A DNA stretch of 64,000 nucleotides. Origin: Pedobacter endophyticus (GTDB lineage: Bacteria; Bacteroidota; Bacteroidia; Sphingobacteriales; Sphingobacteriaceae). This document shows positions 31,887 through 40,876 of the stretch, in pieces. The notes beneath the pieces are model-generated. The model saw only the letters and a program-made list of their open reading frames with translations. It had not been told where the DNA came from and did no database searches. Numbering within the stretch: the first letter of the stretch is position 1; each line of letters opens with the position of its first letter. The position numbers were made by a program, and so were the translations under genes. The stretch lies in the NCBI RefSeq assembly GCF_015679185.1, contig NZ_CP064939.1:1054001-1118000 (forward strand), in the 5' to 3' direction.

Positions 31887-34800
31887 ATGAAAGATTGTCT
31901 ACAATCTGAAATGGGCACCCCTATGCCCAAAAACGTTACAAAACTAAAAAGAAGAAGTTATGCCTTTAAAGCTTTTTTGGTCATGAAATTTACAGCAATC
32001 ATTATTTTTTGCCTGGCCCTGCAAGTTAGCGGTAAAACAATGGCGCAAAAGATTACCTTATCTGCAAAAAACGCCACTTTAAAAACTATTTTTAAGGAAG
32101 TGAGGAGGCAAACCGGCTATTATTTCATTTACACCAACGAATCCATCAGAGCGGCCGGCTTAGTGAACTTAAACGCCAGAGACTTGACCCTGGAACAAGT
32201 GCTTAAGGCAATTTTCAGTACGCAGCCACTCACCTACACTATTGAAGATAAAACGATTGTTGTAAGCGCCAAACGCGAAGTAAAATCAACGCGGGTTGAT
32301 CGAATAATCTCCGGTACCGTTACCAGCAGCGACGATAACAGCACCTTACCCGGGGTTTCGGTTCGCGTTAAGGGCAAAAACGGCGGCGTGATTACCGACT
32401 CAGACGGAAAATACGCCATTAATCTGCCTGATGGAGAAACCACCCTTGTTTATTCGTACTTAGGCTATGCCAGCAAAGAGGTGATAGTTGGCGCTGGTAA
32501 CACTTTAAATGTTCAGTTAACTGTAGAAAATAAGCAGCTCGAAGAAGTTGTTGTACAGGCTTACGGAACGGTTAGAAAAAGTGCACTGACCAATTCGGTA
32601 TCAACAATTAGCGCAAAAGAGTTAGAATCGAGGCCAATTTCAAACCTGAGCACGGCGTTGGTTGGTGCTGCACCCGGCATTCAAACCACTACAGGTAGCG
32701 GGCAGCCCGGCGCTGGCCCGGCGGTGCGTATCCGCGGGTTCGGAACAATTAATGGTGGCTCTGATCCACTATATGTTGTAGATGGTGCCCCGTACGAAGG
32801 TGCCCTGAACAACATCAACCCCGACGATATTGAGAGCATTTCTGTATTGAAAGATGCATCTGCATCTGCTTTATATGGATCGAGAGCAGCAAACGGCGTA
32901 ATCTTAATTACAACCAAAAAAGGAAAAGACAGCCCGCCAAGCTTAACTTTTAAAACAACACAGGGCTTAAATTCAAGAGGCTTGTCTGATTATGAAAAGG
33001 TTGATGCTTACCAATATTTCCCTCTGCTATGGGAATCGATGCGCAATAGTTTGGTGAGCGGCGGGGCAACGCTTGATGCTGCGAACACCCAGGCATCAAA
33101 TAATATTGTGGGTTCGTTAATTTCAAATCCGTTCAATGTGCCCGATAATCAGGTAGTTTTAACAAACGGCGCTATCAATCCTGCCGCCAGCCTCGTTTAT
33201 CCCGAAGATTTAGATTGGAGAGATCAGTTACGACGCACCGGTTTACGCAGCGAATACAACGTTAATTACCGCGGTGGAAGCAATAAAAGTGATTTCTTTG
33301 GCTCGTTAAACTATTTGAAAGATGAAGGTTACTCTGTGTTAACCGATTTCAACAGGTACAGCGGCAGGGTAAATATGAACTCGCAAATTAAGAAGTGGAT
33401 AAAAACAGGCATTAACCTTTCTGGTTCGGTTCAAAAGACAAAAGTGGGTAATGAGGACAGTGGAATTTGGGAAAATCCGTTTTACACCGACCTTATCTTC
33501 GCCCCTATTTATGCCGTACATAAGCACAATGCCGATGGAACCTACGTTTTGGATGCACTCGGAAACCAGGTTTACGATGAGGGTTATACCCGCCCAATTG
33601 CACCCGGAAGAAACGTTTTGGCTGAAACGGAATACAACGACAACTTTACCGAAAGAAACTTTGTTAGCGGCCGTACCTATGCCGAAATTTCTTTCTTAAA
33701 AAACTTTAAGCTTACCACCAATTTCAGTCTCGACTTAAACAATTACAAGTTTAGTGTTTTCGATAGTCCGATTATCGGTGATGGGCTTACCTCAAACGGA
33801 AGAAGCAACCGCACCAACTCAACAACAAGGACAATCAACATTAATCAGTTATTAAACTACAATCGCTCATTTGGGCGCCACAACGTAGATGTGCTGGCTG
33901 GTCATGAAGCTTACCAACGTCGTTACGATTATAACTTTGGCAGTGCCGCTGGTCAGATTGTTTCAGGGTCTACCGAGTTGAAAAACTTTGCCAATATCCT
34001 GTCGTTAACTTCTTATCAGGATAATTACCGCATCGAATCTTACTTCGGACGGCTTCAATACGATTTCGATGGAAAATATTTTGCCTCGGCATCGTACAGA
34101 ACGGATGGCTCATCGAAATTTTCGCCCGATTATCGCTGGGGTAAATTTTGGTCGGTTGGCGCCGGATGGCAAATTAGCAAAGAGGAATTTTTCAAAGTTG
34201 CCTGGATCGATAACCTGAAGCTTCGCGGATCTTACGGACAGGTTGGCTCCGATGATTTGGGTGGCTATTACTTATACCAAACATTTTACGATACAGGTTT
34301 TAAAAATGGAAATGAGGCCGGCATCAAACAATCGCTCGTCTTGGGAAATGAAGAAATCAGATGGGAATCGAACAACAATATGGACGTTGCGCTGGAGTTC
34401 GGCCTGTTAAAAAACCGCATATCCGGTAGCGTAGAATATTTTAACCGCTCTACCGATAATCTCTTGTTTAATGTTCCATTGGCACTTTCATCCGGTCTAT
34501 CTTCTCAAAATCAAAACTTCGGCAGTTTGTACAATCGCGGTGTAGAGATTCAGCTAGACGGAACGCCTGTGAAAACCAAAAGTTTTAAATGGAATATTGG
34601 CATCAATTGGACCCGTCTTACCAATAAAATTTCCAAACTTCCATTTGATGAATACATCGATGGAACCAAAAAATACATGGTGGGTCAATCGCGATATGAT
34701 TATTGGTTGAGAGACTATTACGGAGTAGATCCCGATACCGGATCGGAGCTTTTTGTTGCCAACGCAACGGCAACCGGCACCAAAACAATGCCCGATGGAA

Positions 34801-35330
34801 CAGTGGTTACCACCAGCGGAAGTAGCGCTCAGTACCATTACGCAGGCTCGGCAATTCCTGATTTTTACGGCAGCATAAACAACACATTTACCTACAAAAA
34901 CTTCGCTCTCGATTTCAGATTTATCTATCAGGTGGGCGGCGTTTCGTTCGATAACGACTATCAAACGCTAATGTACAACGGCACTTACGGACGTGCCCTG
35001 CATGTTGACGCCTTAGACCGTTGGCAAACACCAGGACAAATTACCGATGTACCAAAAAGAACCATTGGCGCAACTATGTACGATAGCGACCGTTGGCTGG
35101 TAGATGCATCTTATTTGTATTTAAGAGCAGCAAACTTTAGCTATTCACTTCCGAAAAAGTTTACCAGAAAATTAACGATCAGCAATGCAAGGGTATTTTT
35201 AACCGGCGAAAACCTGTTTATGAAATCGTACAGAAAAGGTTTCGATCCCTCTCAGGCGTATAACGGAAATTCGAGCTATACTTATGCGCCAACCAGAATC
35301 ATTTCTTTAGGTTTAAACGTAACGCTTTAA
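31887..35330 (+). CDS. SusC/RagA-family TonB-dependent outer-membrane transporter with STN domain
   Basis: About 1,147 residues from the ATG at 31887; the frame is open to 31836 and an inner ATG at 31983 opens the hydrophobic leader directly. The extended basic N-terminus before the hydrophobic core (FTAIIIFCLALQVSGKTMAQ) is usual in Sphingobacteriaceae SusC proteins. Then come an STN signalling domain (ITLSAKNATLKTIFKEVRRQ), a carboxypeptidase-like regulatory domain (ISGTVTSSDDNSTLPGVSVR), the TonB plug (PLYVVDGAPY, SISVLKDASASALYGSRAAN) and a 22-strand barrel ending SLGLNVTL. The STN domain matches the FecR/ECF pair upstream. It imports substrate captured by the SusD partner. Confidence 0.95.
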   Translation: MKDCLQSEMGTPMPKNVTKLKRRSYAFKAFLVMKFTAIIIFCLALQVSGKTMAQKITLSAKNATLKTIFKEVRRQTGYYFIYTNESIRAAGLVNLNARDLTLEQVLKAIFSTQPLTYTIEDKTIVVSAKREVKSTRVDRIISGTVTSSDDNSTLPGVSVRVKGKNGGVITDSDGKYAINLPDGETTLVYSYLGYASKEVIVGAGNTLNVQLTVENKQLEEVVVQAYGTVRKSALTNSVSTISAKELESRPISNLSTALVGAAPGIQTTTGSGQPGAGPAVRIRGFGTINGGSDPLYVVDGAPYEGALNNINPDDIESISVLKDASASALYGSRAANGVILITTKKGKDSPPSLTFKTTQGLNSRGLSDYEKVDAYQYFPLLWESMRNSLVSGGATLDAANTQASNNIVGSLISNPFNVPDNQVVLTNGAINPAASLVYPEDLDWRDQLRRTGLRSEYNVNYRGGSNKSDFFGSLNYLKDEGYSVLTDFNRYSGRVNMNSQIKKWIKTGINLSGSVQKTKVGNEDSGIWENPFYTDLIFAPIYAVHKHNADGTYVLDALGNQVYDEGYTRPIAPGRNVLAETEYNDNFTERNFVSGRTYAEISFLKNFKLTTNFSLDLNNYKFSVFDSPIIGDGLTSNGRSNRTNSTTRTININQLLNYNRSFGRHNVDVLAGHEAYQRRYDYNFGSAAGQIVSGSTELKNFANILSLTSYQDNYRIESYFGRLQYDFDGKYFASASYRTDGSSKFSPDYRWGKFWSVGAGWQISKEEFFKVAWIDNLKLRGSYGQVGSDDLGGYYLYQTFYDTGFKNGNEAGIKQSLVLGNEEIRWESNNNMDVALEFGLLKNRISGSVEYFNRSTDNLLFNVPLALSSGLSSQNQNFGSLYNRGVEIQLDGTPVKTKSFKWNIGINWTRLTNKISKLPFDEYIDGTKKYMVGQSRYDYWLRDYYGVDPDTGSELFVANATATGTKTMPDGTVVTTSGSSAQYHYAGSAIPDFYGSINNTFTYKNFALDFRFIYQVGGVSFDNDYQTLMYNGTYGRALHVDALDRWQTPGQITDVPKRTIGATMYDSDRWLVDASYLYLRAANFSYSLPKKFTRKLTISNARVFLTGENLFMKSYRKGFDPSQAYNGNSSYTYAPTRIISLGLNVTL

Positions 35331-35340
35331 AAATATAATC

Positions 35341-36888
35341 ATGAAAAATTGTAAAATCACCTCAGTATTCATGCTTATCGTAGCATTGTTTACTTCATGC
35401 AAAAAAGACTTCCTCGAAACCTTTCCTACCGATCAGGTTGCTCAAACTACCGCATTCGAATCGGTTGCAAATGCAAAACTGGCGGTTAATGGAATGTACC
35501 GGTTAATGTATCTGCAAATCTCCAATCAATCGCAAGATGGCCACGGCGCCATGATGTTGAACATGGATGCCATGGGCGAAGATTTTGTGTGGTCGGGCAA
35601 TACTTACAGCTATTTTAAGCCCGCATTAAGATGGGTTGATCACCGAAGTGCCTCAAGTTCGCTTGCTGCCTATCCTTACCTTTTATATTATCGCATTAAC
35701 AGTAATGCCAATATGATTATCGAAAACATCGATAATATCACCGGTGCATCGGCCGAGAAGGATGCCATTAAAGGCGAATGCCTTGCCGTTAGGGCCTGGT
35801 GTCACTTTAATCTGGTTCAGCTTTACGGAAAACGTTATGAGGCCGGTAAGGAAAATACGCAGCCCGGTATTCCTATTGCGATATCAAATGATGGTGTAGA
35901 CCAGCCGCGTGCTACCGTAGAGGCTGTTTATGCGCAAATAAACAAAGATCTGGATCAGGCCATTACGCTACTCGCCGCTGCGCCTGCAGCTTCTGCCAAA
36001 ACACACGTAAACCTCAATGTAGCCAAAGGCTTTAAGGCACGCGTTGCTTTAACCATGCAAGATTGGGCAAACGCCGCAAAGTACGCCAAAGAGGCCAGAA
36101 CAGGCTTTTCATTAATGACAAATGCCGATTATCTGGGCGGATTTACCGTAATCTCAAATCCTGAATGGATGTGGGGCGCAAATCAATTAGCAGATCAGGT
36201 ACCTACCTACGGTTCTTTTTATTCTTACGTTTCGGGCAACTTCAACTCATCGTGGAACCGACTGGAGCCAAAAATGATCAACTCGGTATTGTATGCAAAA
36301 ATAGCGAACACCGATATCAGAAAAAAATTATGGTGGGATGGCACCACAGCAGATAAAGTGAACTTTCCCGGCGCAATTGATGCTGCAAAAGGCACAGCCG
36401 CATCTGGGGTAAAGGTAATTAAGTACATGCACCGCAAGTTTAAAGTACAGGATGTAAACAGCCGTGCGGGCGATATTCCGTTTATGCGGGTAGCAGAAAT
36501 GTATTTGATTGAGGCCGAAGCATTGGCCAGAACGGGTGGACAAGATGCCGCCGCGGCGGCAGCGCTTTATCCCCTGGCCGTAAACCGCAATCCGAATTAC
36601 GTATTATCTACGAAAACCGGCGCTGCGCTGATAGACGAAATCATGGTGCAACGACGGATAGAATTATGGGGCGAAGGCTTCCGTTTCTACGATTTGAAAC
36701 GTACAAATTCCGATTTGGACAGAAATGGAATGGACAACCCAAGAGTAAGTACCTCAGTAACCTACACCGACATTGCCTACACCTTGTTTAAGGCCAGAGC
36801 ATCGCAAAACAATCTGTGGGAATACAAGATTCCACAAGATGAGATTGACATTAACAAGGCCATGGGTCCCGAAGATCAAAACCCGTAA
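35341..36888 (+). CDS. SusD/RagB-family substrate-binding lipoprotein
   Basis: A 515-residue lipoprotein (MKNCKITSVFMLIVALFTSC, with Cys20 as the lipid site) that starts 10 bases after the SusC stop. TPR-like SusD motifs are present: AIKGECLAVRAWCHFNLVQL, YGKRYE, and the C-terminal IMVQRRIELWGEGFRFYDLK and IPQDEIDINKAMG blocks. It forms the lid of the SusC transporter on the cell surface. The neighbouring hydrolases are an amidohydrolase and a carboxypeptidase, with no glycoside hydrolase, so a peptide or amino-acid derivative is a more likely cargo than a glycan. Confidence 0.95.
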   Translation: MKNCKITSVFMLIVALFTSCKKDFLETFPTDQVAQTTAFESVANAKLAVNGMYRLMYLQISNQSQDGHGAMMLNMDAMGEDFVWSGNTYSYFKPALRWVDHRSASSSLAAYPYLLYYRINSNANMIIENIDNITGASAEKDAIKGECLAVRAWCHFNLVQLYGKRYEAGKENTQPGIPIAISNDGVDQPRATVEAVYAQINKDLDQAITLLAAAPAASAKTHVNLNVAKGFKARVALTMQDWANAAKYAKEARTGFSLMTNADYLGGFTVISNPEWMWGANQLADQVPTYGSFYSYVSGNFNSSWNRLEPKMINSVLYAKIANTDIRKKLWWDGTTADKVNFPGAIDAAKGTAASGVKVIKYMHRKFKVQDVNSRAGDIPFMRVAEMYLIEAEALARTGGQDAAAAAALYPLAVNRNPNYVLSTKTGAALIDEIMVQRRIELWGEGFRFYDLKRTNSDLDRNGMDNPRVSTSVTYTDIAYTLFKARASQNNLWEYKIPQDEIDINKAMGPEDQNP

Positions 36889-36903
36889 CGCTCCTCAATA
36901 GCT

Positions 36904-36927
36904 AACAGGCTGGTTCGCCAGCCTGTT
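36904..36927 (+). terminator. Terminator hairpin after SusD
   Basis: A perfect 10-base-pair stem AACAGGCTGG/CCAGCCTGTT with a TTCG tetraloop, followed by a T-rich CATTTTTCATT tract. It sits between the SusD gene and the M14 peptidase gene, so the peptidase may be read by read-through or from its own promoter. Confidence 0.8.
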
Positions 36928-36952
36928 CATTTTTCATTCTAATCTTCATTCC

Positions 36953-38179
36953 GTGAATAAACCAAAAGATATCCTTCTGGGCATACTCTCCATCACCGTA
37001 TTGTTTTCGTGCAAAACGCAACACTTAATTTCCAGTTCAAATCCTCCCGATTCAGCAAAAGCCACAATAAATTTTCAGCAAAAAAAGGTCTATCAGTTTA
37101 ACCACGCTGAAGTGATGTTTAGCAATAATTTCGCGGCAGCTCGGGCCAACTCGATAACACAGCAGAATGATAGCACTTTCAATATTGCAATAGCGCCAGA
37201 AAACGCACCCATTAATCCTAGTCCGTGGTTTGCATTTAAAGTTTGGGGCAGCACTCAGAAAAAAGTGTATATCAACCTCAAATATCAAGGCACTTCGCAT
37301 CGGTATAATCCTAAAACAAGGCAAAACAGCGGAGCCTGGGAAGATGTTGCAAACGTTGAAATAAGTAGCGATAAAAAGGTTGCATCTTTCAACATCAATG
37401 TTTCAACAGATACTACCCTGGTTGCAGCACAAGAGCTCCTCAGCGCATACGATAACTATAAATGGGAAGACAGCTTATCCAAGTTGCCATTTGTTAAAAA
37501 ACAAGAGATTGGCCGAAGCATTTTAGGCAAAAAAATTAATGCGCTTAGCATCGGCGCAAACGCAAAACGATTGATTGTTGTATTGAGCCGTCAGCATCCG
37601 CCCGAAGTAACGGGTTACATGGCCATGCAGGAATTTGTTAGAACGGTAACCGCCGACACTGAGTTGGCAAAAAACTTTAGAAAACAGTATCAGCTGCTCC
37701 TGATTCCGTTAATAAATCCCGATGGAGTTGATGAGGGAAACTGGCGCCATAGCGTTGCTGGTGTAGATTTAAATCGCGATTGGGAGAACTTTGCACAGCC
37801 AGAAACCAGATCGGTGAGAGATTACCTGCTGAAAAAAACAGATCGGCAGCAGGCAAAAGTGTATTTCGGCATCGACTTCCATTCAACTTATTACGATGTT
37901 TTTTACACCAATGAGGATCAACCTACCAACAAGACGAATATACCTGGTTTTACAGCACGATGGCTGAATGCCTTCAGCGAAGCCATTCCAAACTTCAAGC
38001 CGAACATTAAACCATCGCCAAACGGAGGAAATGTTTCTAAAAGCTGGATGGGACGGGTTTTACACGCCGAAGCACTAACTTACGAGGTTGGCGACGATAC
38101 GCCCCGACCGCTATTAAAATTAAAGGGCAAGGTTGCTGCAGAAAAGATGATGGAGTTGTTGTTGAAGGAAGGCCAGTAA
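36953..38179 (+). CDS. M14-family zinc carboxypeptidase, lipoprotein
   Basis: A 408-residue protein with a GTG start at 36953; the lipoprotein signal ILLGILSITVLFSCKTQ puts the lipid Cys near residue 20. The M14 zinc site is visible: RQHPPEVTGY (HxxE) and the later DFHSTYYD histidine. The DLNRDW substrate-binding Asn-Arg and a late catalytic Glu in ALTYEVGDD are also present. About 160 residues before the catalytic domain form a beta-rich region common in Bacteroidota M14 proteins. Its position right after SusC/SusD suggests it trims peptides, or amide-linked compounds, before or during uptake. Confidence 0.9.
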   Translation: MNKPKDILLGILSITVLFSCKTQHLISSSNPPDSAKATINFQQKKVYQFNHAEVMFSNNFAAARANSITQQNDSTFNIAIAPENAPINPSPWFAFKVWGSTQKKVYINLKYQGTSHRYNPKTRQNSGAWEDVANVEISSDKKVASFNINVSTDTTLVAAQELLSAYDNYKWEDSLSKLPFVKKQEIGRSILGKKINALSIGANAKRLIVVLSRQHPPEVTGYMAMQEFVRTVTADTELAKNFRKQYQLLLIPLINPDGVDEGNWRHSVAGVDLNRDWENFAQPETRSVRDYLLKKTDRQQAKVYFGIDFHSTYYDVFYTNEDQPTNKTNIPGFTARWLNAFSEAIPNFKPNIKPSPNGGNVSKSWMGRVLHAEALTYEVGDDTPRPLLKLKGKVAAEKMMELLLKEGQ

Positions 38180-38269
38180 AATCGGATACGAAAAAAGCCA
38201 AATACTAAACGGTTTTTACTTTTCGGGGCAATACAAACGTGTTGAACCATAATTGAGGTGCGTAATATC

Positions 38270-38494
38270 TCAAGGAATCAGATAATTTTTGCCTGGCTGT
38301 TCTTTCCCTGAATGTCTAACACCGTCAGATGATTTTCCCGAGTGGCTCTGCTTAGATGACTGCCGAACCCAAGTTCCTTGTACAGAATCACGAGAAAAGC
38401 CGACGCTTCTCGCCTCTTTCAATGGAGCCCATTTTAACCTTACACCTTTCGGTCTCTGTTTTTGATTTACTGCCATATTAGTGTTGATACACAA
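38270..38494 (-). CDS. Small basic hypothetical protein (doubtful)
   Basis: An open frame of 74 residues, or 68 if it starts at the second Met (MAVNQKQRPKGVRLKWAPLK). The product is very basic and rich in Lys, Arg, Ser and Gly, with no domain that I recognise. It lies alone in a 586-base gap (38180-38765) between the peptidase and the toxin gene, where nothing else is seen. Length and composition leave real doubt that it is translated; the gap may simply be non-coding. Confidence 0.3.
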   Translation of the reverse strand: MCINTNMAVNQKQRPKGVRLKWAPLKEARSVGFSRDSVQGTWVRQSSKQSHSGKSSDGVRHSGKEQPGKNYLIP

Positions 38495-38765
38495 ATATAA
38501 TTGTATTTTTTGAGTATCACAAAACTCTTCCCGGCTTTGTATAATAAACAGTCGGCTATATTTTTGCCTTATAATGTTTGCAGTCAGTGACCAACCTTCC
38601 TAATTCGTTCCAATCAAATAAATAAGAAAGACTTCGAAGATATATACATTACCTAAACATTTCCACAACTTTTCCGCTTGACCTAAAGGTGCTGAGTATG
38701 GCTAAAAGACTACCGTATTTTACAAATTCTGTTTTTTAACCACTCTTAAATGTATACTAACTGAC

Positions 38766-39134
38766 TTAACGAATGGGATTAATACACTTTAATTTTTTGA
38801 CTCGTTCGAAGTCACTCAAATTGCGTGTATAAATTTCGAGATTATGTATTAAAGCAGTAGCAGCAATAAGGCTATCGCCTAATTTAAGATTGTATTTTTT
38901 TCGAATTTCGATCGCCTTGTTAAATATGTCTTGATCAGGAAGTATAATAGGCAGATATTCAAAGACATCTTTAAAGTACTCTTCTTCGTCTGTCTTCAAA
39001 GCATGGTAACCGAGCACTTCGACCCTGGATATTTCCGATACTGCGCTCGATCCATCAATGATAAACTTCCTTAGATATTCGTACTCGTTTGAATACGAAT
39101 AAATGATCAAATTACTGTCTAAAAGAAAAGCCAT
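38766..39134 (-). CDS. PIN-domain RNase toxin (VapC-like)
   Basis: A 122-residue protein with a PIN fold. The acidic residues that bind Mg are in place: Asp6 in FLLDSNLII, Glu39 in ISRVEVLGYH, Asp87 in LKLGDSLIAATAL and Asp108 in TRNLSDFERV. VapC-type toxins cut tRNA or rRNA when free of their antitoxin. The start lies two bases after the stop of the upstream small gene, the usual antitoxin-toxin order, and the pair is transcribed together. VapC targets vary, so no RNA target is assigned. Confidence 0.9.
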   Translation of the reverse strand: MAFLLDSNLIIYSYSNEYEYLRKFIIDGSSAVSEISRVEVLGYHALKTDEEEYFKDVFEYLPIILPDQDIFNKAIEIRKKYNLKLGDSLIAATALIHNLEIYTRNLSDFERVKKLKCINPIR

Positions 39135-39136
39135 AC

Positions 39137-39367
39137 CTATGAAAAAGGCAACTCACGGTCACAGCGTTGGCTTTGTTGCCATTCAGCCGCATCGCCAAAA
39201 GACGACGATGCCGTAGCATTAAAATTAAGTATTCGGTTTTTAAGATCAACCTTGGCTACATTATTAAAGTCAATATCTTTCTTTTCGATAATCACATTTA
39301 ACTGCTTTGCTAAAGCAATAATCTTGGCAAGACTTTCTTCGTTATTTGATTTTAAAACTAGCTCCAT
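39137..39367 (-). CDS. Antitoxin partner of the PIN toxin
   Basis: A 76-residue protein from the ATG at 39367 (MELVLKSNNEESLAKIIALA); an upstream in-frame ATG adds a hydrophobic stretch that would overlap the -7 promoter box, so it is rejected. The N-terminal half is a helical segment with alternating charges, and the C-terminal half (ASSSFGDAAEWQQSQRCDRE) probably wraps the toxin. No standard AbrB or ribbon-helix-helix motif is obvious. The role is inferred mainly from size and from its position two bases before the PIN gene. Confidence 0.75.
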   Translation of the reverse strand: MELVLKSNNEESLAKIIALAKQLNVIIEKKDIDFNNVAKVDLKNRILNFNATASSSFGDAAEWQQSQRCDRELPFS

Positions 39368-39395
39368 GGTCAAAACAATCATTATGAGACAAATA

Positions 39396-39403
39396 CAAAG
39401 ATA
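39396..39403 (-). promoter_or_regulatory. Bacteroidetes -7 box (TATCTTTG) before the antitoxin
   Basis: On the minus strand TATCTTTG fits TAnnTTTG and lies 28 bases upstream of the antitoxin ATG at 39367. A clear -33 TTG at usual spacing is not seen. Confidence 0.45.
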
Positions 39404-39491
39404 CCAAAATACAAAGAAATTATTTAAATCCACACAACTTTTCCGCTTGATCCAAAATCGCTGTGCCTGATCGCAAACAAAAGAAAATCTA

Positions 39492-39522
39492 AAAAAAAAG
39501 CAGCTCTTTTCAGAACTGCTTT
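39492..39522 (-). terminator. Terminator of the short-chain reductase gene
   Basis: On the minus strand, AAAGCAG is followed by a 12-base loop, CTGCTTT and then a run of T (eight A on the plus strand at 39492-39499). It lies about 115 bases past the stop of the reductase and in its direction. Between the two, at 39535-39563, is a short sequence resembling the 3' end of a tRNA. Confidence 0.75.
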
Positions 39523-39637
39523 AAAAATTTCGGGGTGGCTGATGAGACGTAACTCGAACCATTTTGTGAACGAATTGATCGAACTAGCCGGGTGTTTCAA
39601 AAATTTTTGAAAAATTAATCGATTAAGAAAGTTTTGC

Positions 39638-40705
39638 CTAAGGAATTAATTTAGCTTCCTTGAGTTGCTCAAAGAGCTCGTAAAATGTATCTTCAGTATC
39701 CTGATAAACAAGAAAACCAAGTTTTCTGCTTTTAGACATATTGGTCATCACCTCTATCGGTCGTCCGAGATCTAAATCTGTATGCCAAGCAGTTGCAACT
39801 CTACTTAACTGATTCTCCTTTAGTTTGTATTTATCGGCAATTTTATGCCAAGTTACTGCATCATTCGCCATTTCTGTTTCTAATGGTTTAATTTGAGTGT
39901 CATATCCTACGGCTTCAACATCAAAATAGGCTGCTATACGTTTCCATAACCTACTCCAACGAAATACATCACCGTTAACTACGTTAAAAGCCTCATTTCT
40001 TGCGGCATCAGTAGTTGATGCCCATATCAGGTGTTTAGCTAGGAGTCTTGCATCGGTCACATCAGACAAGCCATTCCATTGTGCAGCAGATCCAGGCCAT
40101 ACGAAAGGGCGCCCCTCCTCTTTACAAATTGAGGCATAAACTGCTAAGGTAGTCCCCATGTTCATGGCATTACCTACAACTTTTCCAATAACTGTATGTG
40201 GACGGTGGATGCTCCAGGTAAAACCGTCCCTTTTAGCGGCAGCATATACCTCATCTTCTTGTGCATAGTAGAAGTTCTCCAAATCTAACCTGGAATGTTC
40301 CTCCCGCAAAGGAGTTTCTGGCAAAAAGCCTTCCTTAGCGTAAGCGTCAAATGGACCTAAATAATGTTTCAGTCCTGTAACAAGTGCAACATGTTTTACC
40401 GATCCTTTAGGGGAGAGCGTATCAAGAATATTCCGAACCATTAAACCGTTCACCCTAATATTCTCTTTTTCGGTCTCGTTCCGCATCCAGGTGGTGATGT
40501 ATACATGGGTTGGCCTCACCTCCTTTAAAGCCAACTTCAGGTTTTCCAAATCCAAAAGATCGGCTGCTATGGGATTAAGACCACTGTTTTCGGTATTTGG
40601 ATTTCTGGCAAGGCCATAGGTTTGCCAACCAGAACTCAACAATTGCGCTGTCAAATTGCTTCCAATAATGCCACTAGAGCCTACTACTAATGCTATTTTA
40701 TCCAT
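39638..40705 (-). CDS. PRISE-like SDR NAD(P)-dependent oxidoreductase
   Basis: A 355-residue Rossmann-fold protein. The dinucleotide motif is VVGSSGIIGSNLTAQLLSSG at the N-terminus. Further signatures are the catalytic Tyr block NFYYAQEDEVYAAA, the HRPHTVIG stretch and the NVVNGDVFRWSRLWKRIAAY end seen in progesterone-5-beta-reductase/iridoid-synthase-like (PRISE) enzymes. Those reduce activated C=C bonds of enones with NADPH; the bacterial substrate is unknown. The gene is divergent from a Crp/Fnr regulator with 171 bases between them. A minus-strand -7-like box (TATTTTTG, 40744-40751) lies upstream of the start. Confidence 0.88.
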   Translation of the reverse strand: MDKIALVVGSSGIIGSNLTAQLLSSGWQTYGLARNPNTENSGLNPIAADLLDLENLKLALKEVRPTHVYITTWMRNETEKENIRVNGLMVRNILDTLSPKGSVKHVALVTGLKHYLGPFDAYAKEGFLPETPLREEHSRLDLENFYYAQEDEVYAAAKRDGFTWSIHRPHTVIGKVVGNAMNMGTTLAVYASICKEEGRPFVWPGSAAQWNGLSDVTDARLLAKHLIWASTTDAARNEAFNVVNGDVFRWSRLWKRIAAYFDVEAVGYDTQIKPLETEMANDAVTWHKIADKYKLKENQLSRVATAWHTDLDLGRPIEVMTNMSKSRKLGFLVYQDTEDTFYELFEQLKEAKLIP

Positions 40706-40832
40706 CTTATTTATTGCTGTTGATATGTTAATTTTTAATACAACAAAAATAGCTTAGCTTCTACTGCTGCCGAATGATATGAATCAACAAATACACTTAA
40801 TCTAGATCAAATCTTTTAGAGCTAAGCAATGG

Positions 40833-40859
40833 TTGTTAAGAGTGAATAAATTATATTTG
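40833..40859 (+). promoter_or_regulatory. Bacteroidetes promoter (TTG-N16-TATATTTG) before the Crp/Fnr gene
   Basis: TTG at 40833-40835 and TATATTTG at 40852-40859 are 16 bases apart, close to the usual spacing. The box ends 17 bases before the ATG at 40877. Confidence 0.6.
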
Positions 40860-40876
40860 ATGCGAAGAAGCCGAAG

